A DNA stretch of 64,000 bases, taken from assembly GCF_003337575.1 (NCBI RefSeq), contig NZ_QPJM01000001.1, positions 186,001 through 250,000 of the forward strand, given 5' to 3'. A program made the position numbers and the translations under genes. This stretch comes from Phyllobacterium bourgognense (GTDB lineage Bacteria; Pseudomonadota; Alphaproteobacteria; Rhizobiales; Rhizobiaceae). A model generated the notes under the pieces. It was not told where the DNA came from. It saw nothing but the letters and a program-made list of their open reading frames with translations, and made no database searches. Positions 57,732-64,000 of this stretch are shown piece by piece. Numbering within the stretch: position 1 is the first letter of the stretch; each line of letters opens with the position of its first letter.

Positions 57732-57910
57732 ACTGTAGCGGCGTATCGACCGGTCTTGTACCCATTGGGCCGCAATTTACTTCCAGAGTCTTTTCGACCG
57801 CGAACGCCTGGATGGGCGAGGGCATCCTCCATAGTTAGGATTTACCGCCTCCACCCTTGTCATTCTTACCCATATGTGAAAAGATTATTCACAAGAGAAG
57901 ATGTGGGAGG

Positions 57911-58513
57911 ATGACTTATGAGATTGCAGAGGCAATGTCCACTGGCAATAGCCTTGCGGCCATGACCGATTTTGCGCCGACCGTTGGCGTCTCCTCCACG
58001 TATCCGAAAGACATGCCGGGAGACCATGCCGCGCTGCCCGTGTGGAACGCCGAGAACTGGTTTTACGAGGATTGGCCAGTGGGGCAGAAGATACGATCGT
58101 TGCGCCGGACAATAGCCGAAAGCGATAGCCACCTATTCAACATGCTGGTTACCGATCTTCACCCCTATGTGCAGGACCAGATGTTTGCCGAGAGCGAGGG
58201 TATTTTCGGCAAACGGCTTGTTGCCGGCGCTTTCGTGTTTTCTGCGGGCCTAGGGCTCGTGGCCACCAATTGCGTCAATGCTTTTTCCTATGGCTATGAC
58301 AAGTTGCGTTTCATCAAGCCGGTCTTCCTCAATGACACGATCTACACGATCCGCACCAATCTGGATAAGCGCCCGCGCTACAAGGAGTTGGGCCTGATCC
58401 GTGCGAGCTATCAAGTGTACAAGAACGAGGGTGAACTCGTTCTGTATTGCGAACATTTGCAGACTGTAAAATACCAAAAGCCCGCCGATTTCGTTGGAAA
58501 GACCGAGAAATAA
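57911..58513 (+). CDS. MaoC family dehydratase-like protein
   Basis: About 200 residues of hot-dog fold: [33 protein letters not shown] then [21 protein letters not shown], the MaoC/R-hydratase pattern; the catalytic Asp/His of classic hydratases are matched by D and H in [16 protein letters not shown]. The start is uncertain (ATG 57911, 57935 or 57962; the best ribosome-like stretch is AGAGG before 57935). The stop overlaps the start of the CoA-transferase gene (TAATG), so they are coupled. Confidence 0.82.
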   Translation: MTYEIAEAMSTGNSLAAMTDFAPTVGVSSTYPKDMPGDHAALPVWNAENWFYEDWPVGQKIRSLRRTIAESDSHLFNMLVTDLHPYVQDQMFAESEGIFGKRLVAGAFVFSAGLGLVATNCVNAFSYGYDKLRFIKPVFLNDTIYTIRTNLDKRPRYKELGLIRASYQVYKNEGELVLYCEHLQTVKYQKPADFVGKTEK

Positions 58514-59673
58514 TGACTACCGAGAATGAACTACCATTGGCTGGCCTGCTAGTCGTCGATATGAGCCAGTTCCTGTCCGGACCTTACGCTTCACTGCGCC
58601 TGATGGATCTCGGCGCTCGTGTCATCAAAATCGAGCGGCCTGATGGAGGTGACCTCTCTCGCCGGCTTTATCTGAGCGATACGGAAATCGGTGGCGACTC
58701 GACCATTTTCCATGCGATCAACCGCGCCAAGGAAAGCCTCGCGATTGACATTAAGAACGAGGCTGATCTTACAGCCCTGAAATCATTGCTCGCCAACGCC
58801 GATGTGCTGATCCAGAATTTTCGCCCCGGTGTCATCCAGCGCCTTGGTCTCGACTACGAGGCAGTGAAGGCAATCAACCCGCGTCTCGTCTATGCCAGCA
58901 TTTCAGGCTATGGCGATGAAGGTCCGTGGGTTTCTCGCCCGGGCCAGGATCTGTTGGCGCAGTCCCGTTCCGGGCTGATGTGGTTGAACGGCGACGAGAG
59001 CCAAGGGCCAGTGCCGTTTGGACTGGCGGTAGGCGATATGCTGGCGGGCGCGGCGATCGTGCAGGGCATTCTCGCCTGTCTTGTCAGGCGCGGCATCACT
59101 GGCAAGGGCAGCCACATCGAGACAAGCCTGATGGAATCGCTCATCGACTTCCAGTTCGAAGTTTTGACCACACATTTGAACGATGGCCGGCGCCTGCCAA
59201 AACGTTCGGATTTCCGCAGTGCCCATGCCTATCTTTCCGCCCCCTACGGCGTCTACCACACGAAGGACAGCTATCTGGCGCTCGCGATGACCCCGCTACC
59301 GAAATTGGCAGACTTACTCTCGCTCGATGATCTGGCGCCCTACCGCGACACCCCGGCTACATGGTTCACGGCGCGCGACGAGATCAAACGCATTATCGCT
59401 GCCCGGCTCGAAACCAAGACCACCGACCATTGGCTCGCCATTCTCGAACCGGCCGATATCTGGTGTGCCAAGGTGTTGAACTGGGAGGAGCTTTTGGAAA
59501 GTGAAGGCTTCAAGGTTCTCGACATGTTGCAGACAGTGGAGCGCGACGACAATGTTTCGATACTCACTACACGTTCGCCCATTCGGGTAAACGGACTGCG
59601 CGCGAAGTGTAATCGCGCCGCGCCACGTATCGGCGAACACAGCGAGGCGATCCGTAAGGAGTTCGGCCTGTGA
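58513..59673 (+). CDS. CaiB/BaiF class III CoA-transferase
   Basis: 386 residues. Family features: LPLAGLLVVDMSQFLSGPYASLRLMDLGARVIKIERPDGGD at the start, NFRPGVIQRLGLDYEAV, and the catalytic Asp175 in LAVGDMLAG. It moves CoA between carboxylic acids without a ping-pong intermediate on Glu. Substrate unknown. It overlaps MaoC at its start (one base) and the binding-protein gene at its end (GTGA), giving a three-gene coupled unit. Confidence 0.92.
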   Translation: MTTENELPLAGLLVVDMSQFLSGPYASLRLMDLGARVIKIERPDGGDLSRRLYLSDTEIGGDSTIFHAINRAKESLAIDIKNEADLTALKSLLANADVLIQNFRPGVIQRLGLDYEAVKAINPRLVYASISGYGDEGPWVSRPGQDLLAQSRSGLMWLNGDESQGPVPFGLAVGDMLAGAAIVQGILACLVRRGITGKGSHIETSLMESLIDFQFEVLTTHLNDGRRLPKRSDFRSAHAYLSAPYGVYHTKDSYLALAMTPLPKLADLLSLDDLAPYRDTPATWFTARDEIKRIIAARLETKTTDHWLAILEPADIWCAKVLNWEELLESEGFKVLDMLQTVERDDNVSILTTRSPIRVNGLRAKCNRAAPRIGEHSEAIRKEFGL

Positions 59674-60803
59674 GCGCTATCAAACTCAAAGGCATGACAT
59701 GGAGCCATCCGCGCGGCTTTGATCCGATGGTTGCCTGTTCAAAACTTTGGAAAGAACAGACCGGCATAGACATAGAATGGGAAAAGCGCTCACTACAAGA
59801 TTTCGAGTCCTTTCCTGTCGAGGAACTGGCGCGGAAATATGATCTGATCGTCATCGATCATCCGCATGTCGGCCAGATCACAGCCGAAGATTGTCTTGCG
59901 CCGCTCGATGTGCCGGGGCGTGAGACAGAGCAGCAAGCGCTTTCCGCCGGAAGCGTCGGGCAGTCCTATCCAAGCTATCATTGGCAGGGGAGGCAATGGG
60001 CGTTTCCGATCGATACCGCGACGCACGTTTGTGCGTGGCGGCCCGACCTGCTCGAAGATTCGCCAGCAAGCTGGGACGAGGTAATGGGTCTGGCCAAGGC
60101 GGGCAGGGTCCTGTTACCGCTGCGTCCTCCCCACTCGCTGATGACGTTTTATACGTTAAGCGGCAATGTTGGCTCGCCTTGTGCGGTCACGGGGGAACTG
60201 ATTGATCTCGAAAGTGGAATTCGTACTTTCGGAATGATGCGTGAAATTGTTGCATTGATTGATCCCGCCTGCTTCGAAATGGATCCCATTGCGGCGCTGG
60301 AGAAGATGAGCGAGGCCGGTTCGTACATTGCCTGCGCGCCGTTGATCTATGGCTACGTCAATTATGCCATCGATGGTTTCAGGCCCAATCTCGTCGCCTT
60401 TGCTGATATTCCCGCCGCGGGTGATGGCGGTCCTGCGGGTTCGGCGCTAGGGGGCACAGGCATCGGTGTATCGGCATTTTCAACAAACCGCACCGCAGCT
60501 ATCGATTTTGCTTACTGGATTTCCAGCGGCGACGTACAGCGTGGACCGTACGCGTCAGCGGGAGGTCAACCGGCACACGCGGACGCTTGGGAAGACGAAA
60601 CTGTTAACAAGGCGACGACAAGCTTCTACGCAGCAACGCGCAAGACGCTTGAGGCTGCCTGGGTGCGCCCACGCCATAAGGGTTATATGGATTTTCAAGA
60701 AGCCGCGTCAGATCGACTCAATGCGGGCCTTTTGCACCGCCACGCTGCGCCGAACGTCATCGACGATCTGAACGCGCTATTTCGACAAAGTTTTGCCGGA
60801 TAA
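59670..60803 (+). CDS. Solute-binding-protein fold protein without signal peptide
   Basis: 377 residues. The GTG at 59670 overlaps the CoA-transferase stop (GTGA) and has TAAGGAG ahead of it, so this start is well supported; there is no room for an N-terminal signal. The chain begins SAIKLKGMTWSHPRGFDPMVACSKLWKEQTGIDIEWEKRSLQDFE, a family 1 extracellular solute-binding pattern, and has a typical SBP C-terminus (YWISSGDVQRG). With no Sec or Tat signal, no lipobox and no permease or ATPase nearby, a role as cytosolic binding protein or enzyme partner of the CoA-transferase and MaoC protein is inferred. Confidence 0.8.
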   Translation: MSAIKLKGMTWSHPRGFDPMVACSKLWKEQTGIDIEWEKRSLQDFESFPVEELARKYDLIVIDHPHVGQITAEDCLAPLDVPGRETEQQALSAGSVGQSYPSYHWQGRQWAFPIDTATHVCAWRPDLLEDSPASWDEVMGLAKAGRVLLPLRPPHSLMTFYTLSGNVGSPCAVTGELIDLESGIRTFGMMREIVALIDPACFEMDPIAALEKMSEAGSYIACAPLIYGYVNYAIDGFRPNLVAFADIPAAGDGGPAGSALGGTGIGVSAFSTNRTAAIDFAYWISSGDVQRGPYASAGGQPAHADAWEDETVNKATTSFYAATRKTLEAAWVRPRHKGYMDFQEAASDRLNAGLLHRHAAPNVIDDLNALFRQSFAG

Positions 60804-60807
60804 AAGA

Positions 60808-60990
60808 TTAGTGCCGGCGCATTTGACCTGCGCGGCCCCATCGTCCAGGGCAAATGCCGATACCTTGCTGGCATTCGGGCGGATTGATTTGGGTTGGTTC
60901 GGGCTTGCGTGGCGTCCACGTTGCGTAGGAACCGCACCCGGCCAAAACAAAGCTGCTGAACAAGAGTATAGCAGCCACGACGAATTTCAT
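60808..60990 (-). CDS. Small lipoprotein, function unknown
   Basis: 60 residues from the ATG at 60990 (GGGGGTCGG upstream). Residues 1-18 make a lipoprotein signal with VLAGC; the mature part is short, Pro-rich and has two further Cys (PECQQGIGIC). Convergent with the binding-protein gene, four bases apart. Not recognised beyond the lipobox. A frame opening at 61041 exists but its start lacks a ribosome site. Confidence 0.55.
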   Translation of the reverse strand: MKFVVAAILLFSSFVLAGCGSYATWTPRKPEPTQINPPECQQGIGICPGRWGRAGQMRRH

Positions 60991-61094
60991 TTTCCGACCC
61001 CCGCCTGCAATCTCCACTGCGAACTGATGTGCCGGAATCATCGATGAAAGTCAAAGTTGTAGCAGCTGCTGATACCTGGCTAGAGCGATCTGTC

Positions 61095-61361
61095 CTACGC
61101 AAAGCGCTTCTGCTGATCGATCTCTCCGCCACGGACGCTCGGATGCGAGTTAATCGCGATTATGACTGCAAGAGCCGCCAGCGAATTGACATCACGATTG
61201 CCACGGTTGAAGGCGGTCATCACGGTTTCCGCTATGACTTTCGCGGTATCCTCCGAGCTTGATTTCACCACAAGCGTTGCAGCTGCCTTGTTGTAGGCAG
61301 CTTGCATGACGTTCCAGTCATCCTGGGAGTAGATCGGCTTTGAAGGATTATCGAAAGGCAT
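61095..61361 (-). CDS. Small conserved hypothetical protein
   Basis: 88 residues with AAAGGAGCAGG before the ATG. Begins MPFDNPSKPIYSQDDWNVMQAAYNKA and is mostly helical, with no signal or membrane segment. I recall small rhizobial proteins starting MPFDNP with similar helices but know no function. Lies on the minus strand 168 bases after the transglutaminase-like gene. Confidence 0.55.
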   Translation of the reverse strand: MPFDNPSKPIYSQDDWNVMQAAYNKAAATLVVKSSSEDTAKVIAETVMTAFNRGNRDVNSLAALAVIIAINSHPSVRGGEIDQQKRFA

Positions 61362-61528
61362 GGACCTGCTCCTTTCCCTTGGACGAAACGAACCCCGGCG
61401 AAACGGAGAAAATAGCTTCGCAAATGTGGCGTGGCAAATCGAAAAGAATTTACCGGCAGCTGAAACGGCTTACCGCAGCGCAATATGCTGAAGTCCGCCC
61501 TCAAATGTGGCAAACGAGAAATCTTCCG

Positions 61529-62455
61529 CTAGATAGTCGGCTCTGTTTCCGATCTTTCCCTGACAGCCCGCGACAAACGCGACCAGCGCTGACTGAACCA
61601 AGGGGTTACCAGCGATATTTTCTTGAAGCGTTGACTGGCAAAGGATGGATCGTGTTCCTCGAAGGTCCAGACTTTGAAGTTTGTCAATTCATGCGGTCCG
61701 AACGTGTGGATCAATGGGATATCGGCAGCATCCCGGCCGCGCGCCACGACAATCCGCCCGATGCGACGCTGATTGTGCCGGGCGTCGAATGTGTGCCATC
61801 TACCGCCGAGATAGACCTCGAACCAGGCGTTGAAGTCCATTGGCGCCGGATCAGCCGGAACGCCGATATCGCCTAAATAGCCGTTCACATAGCGTGCGGG
61901 AATATTCATACAGCGGCAGAAAGCGACAGCCAGATGCGCGAAATCACGGCAAACGCCGACGCGCTCCTCATGTGCTTGCGCCGCCGTGCGCGTTGATCTG
62001 GCAAAACCATAGCTGAAGGTCAGTCGCTGGTTGACATAATCAGTTATCGCCTGAACGCGCGACCAGCCGGGTTTGACGTGTCCGAAGAGGCTCCATGCCA
62101 GATTGCTCAACTCGTCGGTCTCGCAATAGCGGCTCGCCGACAGATAGGCCAAGCACTCGGTCGGCAACCGGTCGACACCCACCTCGGTTGCATCTTCATC
62201 TATCGGGTCGGGGAGGCCGTCATCCTTGACGACTGCGTCATACTTCAACGAGAGGTTGCCCGCAGGAGCCAGGAGACGGATGCAACTGTTTCCGAAAAGA
62301 TCGCGAAACGTTTCAAGCTTTGTGTCAGGGGTAGCGGTCGGACCGCGCTCGCATTGGATGTCCGACATGCGTTCCGATTCCAGGTTGAGATAGGTCGTCA
62401 TAGGGGTCGGCTGGTTACAGCGAATTGCTATCTCGTAACCGATACGGATCAACAT
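61529..62455 (-). CDS. Transglutaminase-like cysteine protease family protein
   Basis: 308 residues. The ATG at 62455 is eight bases after AGAGGAT; the ATG at 62461 is too near. The transglutaminase core has Cys169 (GVCRDFAHLAVAFCRCM), His221 and Asp224 (HTFDARHN) as the predicted triad. An N-terminal beta domain (bacterial transglutaminase N) precedes it. Cytoplasmic by sequence. This family often lies near alpha-E and circularly permuted ATP-grasp genes, which are not in the window. The plus-strand frame 61340-61876 is its shadow. Confidence 0.88.
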   Translation of the reverse strand: MLIRIGYEIAIRCNQPTPMTTYLNLESERMSDIQCERGPTATPDTKLETFRDLFGNSCIRLLAPAGNLSLKYDAVVKDDGLPDPIDEDATEVGVDRLPTECLAYLSASRYCETDELSNLAWSLFGHVKPGWSRVQAITDYVNQRLTFSYGFARSTRTAAQAHEERVGVCRDFAHLAVAFCRCMNIPARYVNGYLGDIGVPADPAPMDFNAWFEVYLGGRWHTFDARHNQRRIGRIVVARGRDAADIPLIHTFGPHELTNFKVWTFEEHDPSFASQRFKKISLVTPWFSQRWSRLSRAVRERSETEPTI

Positions 62456-62658
62456 ATGCATATCCTCTAAGGTTTAGAGAAGAACGCTGCGATCCGGTAC
62501 AGGTTCCCCGGCTGTAAATTTTAATGGATGTCGGGCCTCGCCGTGCGATTCAGCATTTGTTGACTATAGAGCCATAGAATTTGAAACAAATGCGCCGGAC
62601 GGAAGTTACGTCCGGAAGATGTGCGGTCAGATTGTGGCGGTGCACAGGAGTGATTGGA

Positions 62659-62856
62659 ATGGTGATGGCTGCAAAACATCCAGGTTCCCGCCCTCGCGCA
62701 GCGGACGTACTGCGAGAACAGGTCGTTCGCTCGGACTTCCGCCATGTGGTCAAGACAGCTCGTCCGTCAGAAACGGACAGGAAGATTCCGAAATTGTTGC
62801 AGGACATGCTGGAGAGGCTCGACGAGGCGGAAAAAGTCTGGAAGAAAACTCGCTGA
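62659..62856 (+). CDS. Small hypothetical protein
   Basis: 65 residues from the ATG at 62659, with AGGAG eight bases before it. Basic N-terminus, then a helix KIPKLLQDMLERLDEAEKVWKK. The helix faintly recalls NepR-type anti-sigma factors, but the evidence is too weak to name it so. Lies between the transglutaminase gene and a small membrane-protein frame. Confidence 0.4.
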   Translation: MVMAAKHPGSRPRAADVLREQVVRSDFRHVVKTARPSETDRKIPKLLQDMLERLDEAEKVWKKTR

Positions 62857-62868
62857 TCTTATTGCGCT

Positions 62869-63003
62869 CTAGTTTGTGACCTGCAGGAGGTTGTTTTGGT
62901 AATGCCCCACGCGTTTCGATTTCGCATGGTTGACGAAACTGCCGAAGGACAGTGCGAAGGCGACGAAAATCACGAAAATGATACCAAGACGCTGAACGAG
63001 CAT
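62869..63003 (-). CDS. Putative small membrane protein
   Basis: 44 residues from the ATG at 63003: one predicted membrane helix (LVQRLGIIFVIFVAFALSFGSF) followed by a basic tail. A GGGG is nine bases upstream. Very short and convergent with 62659-62856, so it could be chance; the hydrophobic helix and length make it a plausible single-span protein. Confidence 0.3.
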   Translation of the reverse strand: MLVQRLGIIFVIFVAFALSFGSFVNHAKSKRVGHYQNNLLQVTN

Positions 63004-63161
63004 GACAGATACCCCAGTGGATTTTCCTGAGGATATCGCTGTCGATCTGAACGGCGACTGAACCCGGTGTTCACCCGGCATTCCAAATAATTACCCAATT
63101 CTTGCATCCAACCTTGAAAGAGCCGGGTGACGCAGCATCCGCCCTGATCTATGCTACAGCT

Positions 63162-64000
63162 ATGACCAAAGCTTTCGACGCGATCATAGTCGGTGCAGGG
63201 CAGGCCGGACCATCTCTGGCGGGCCGGCTCACGGACTCTGGCATGAAAGTGCTTATGGTCGAGCGCAAACTATTCGGAGGGACCTGCGTCAACACAGGAT
63301 GTATGCCGACGAAGACGCTGGTCGCGAGTGCCTATGCTGCACATCTTGCCCGGCGTGGTGCTGATTTTGGCATCGAGACGGGTGGGCCGGTCCAAATCAA
63401 TATGAAGCGGGTCAAGCAGCGCGCCGACACCGTGTCCTTTAATGCCCGCACCGGGGTCGAGAGATTCTTGCGCGGCATGGGTGGCTGCACGGTTGTTCAG
63501 GGTCATGCCCGCTTCACCGGAGCAAGTGAAATCGATATCGATGGCGCGGCCTTCACCGCACCCCGAATTTTCCTCAATCTTGGTGGCCGCGCCAATGTGC
63601 CGGACATGCCCGGCATCGGAGACGTAGAATTTCTCACGAACACATCCATTCTCGGTCTCGATGAGGTACCCAAGCACCTAGTTGTCGTTGGCGGCAGCTA
63701 TATAGGCCTCGAATTTGCGCAAATGTATCGCCGGTTTGGCGCGGACGTGACCATTGTTGAAAAGGGTCCAAGGCTGATTTCACGCGAGGACGAGGACGTA
63801 TCCCAAGCGATCAAGGAAATTCTCGAAGGCGAGGGAATTGCAGTTCGCCTTAATGCGGAATGTATATCGTTCAAACAGCACGCCGAAGGCGTGGAAGTCG
63901 GTGTCGATTGCACTGCCGGCTCACCAAGCGTTGTCGGCTCGCATGTGCTGCTGGCGATAGGACGGCGGCCTAATACTGACGATCTCGGTGTCGACAAGGC
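63162..64000 (+). CDS. FAD-dependent pyridine nucleotide-disulfide oxidoreductase, partial
   Basis: 279 complete codons read with no stop to the right edge. FAD-binding GAGQAG (residues 11-16), redox disulfide GGTCVNTGC with C42 and C47, and a second Rossmann domain with VVGGSYIGLEFAQ. This is the pattern of mercuric reductase/dihydrolipoamide dehydrogenase-like enzymes; the N-terminal heavy-metal domain of MerA is absent. It may be a general NAD(P)H disulfide reductase; its C-terminus is outside the window. Confidence 0.85.
   Translation, partial: MTKAFDAIIVGAGQAGPSLAGRLTDSGMKVLMVERKLFGGTCVNTGCMPTKTLVASAYAAHLARRGADFGIETGGPVQINMKRVKQRADTVSFNARTGVERFLRGMGGCTVVQGHARFTGASEIDIDGAAFTAPRIFLNLGGRANVPDMPGIGDVEFLTNTSILGLDEVPKHLVVVGGSYIGLEFAQMYRRFGADVTIVEKGPRLISREDEDVSQAIKEILEGEGIAVRLNAECISFKQHAEGVEVGVDCTAGSPSVVGSHVLLAIGRRPNTDDLGVDK

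Noticed and set aside
61340-61876. 178-codon plus-strand frame
   Set aside because: Most of it is antisense to the transglutaminase-like gene, which has a clear triad and ribosome site.
62659-62856. NepR anti-sigma factor
   Set aside because: Only a short helix is reminiscent; no partner PhyR or ECF sigma gene is in the window.

Overview
The window looks like chromosomal DNA of an alphaproteobacterium of the order Hyphomicrobiales (Rhizobiales), probably near the Phyllobacteriaceae/Brucellaceae. This is inferred from gene order and protein style: mutM-echA-rpsT-dnaA, an SRP RNA gene directly before dnaX-ybaB-recR, a stand-alone usg gene, a cpa/tad pilus locus, and a CycM-like cytochrome. There is no IS element, prophage, tRNA, rRNA operon or CRISPR array that I can see. 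One broken gene, a lactate permease remnant, was found.

Layout. 1-2946: end of a molybdenum hydroxylase operon (2Fe-2S subunit, Tat-exported molybdopterin subunit, c-type cytochrome cut by the window edge). 3113-5348: a LysR regulator divergent from an SDR-RidA pair. 5572-6840: a DUF2778 cell-wall type protein. 6859-10532: a minus-strand run of small stress or detoxification genes (GYD, GFA, DUF899, two ArsR/SRPBCC pairs, DUF4242) with a compact, apparently leaderless promoter and tandem palindromes. 10649-14635: solo groEL, usg, a GST, an SDR and the permease remnant. 15007-17618: a DUF1254 protein and a FUSC-type membrane protein. 17644-25814: replication and housekeeping block on the minus strand (recF, dnaN, dnaA, rpsT, echA, mutM, deoB).

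25878-37794: a nearly complete Tad/Flp type IVb pilus locus. Two TadE-like pseudopilins and a stand-alone secretin N-domain protein lie on the minus strand; flp-cpaA-cpaB-cpaC-cpaD-cpaE-cpaF-tadB-tadC lie on the plus strand; a convergent tadD follows. The 8-mer TTAACCAT, known as a CtrA motif, lies about 30 bases before two of the minus-strand pilus genes.

37917-49213: a leucyl aminopeptidase, a MarR/NlpC-P60 pair, and a tightly overlapped minus-strand peptide ABC transporter operon of the Yej type with two solute-binding proteins and a terminal ghrA. 49351-57731: CycM-like cytochrome, kdsB, pheA, nudC, HIT protein, SRP RNA, dnaX, ybaB, recR and a lytic transglycosylase.

57911-60803: a translationally coupled trio of MaoC-type hydratase, class III CoA-transferase and a solute-binding-protein fold with no export signal. 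I regard this trio as the best candidate for an undescribed function in the window. The right end holds small orphan genes, a transglutaminase-like protease and the first 279 codons of a FAD disulfide oxidoreductase.
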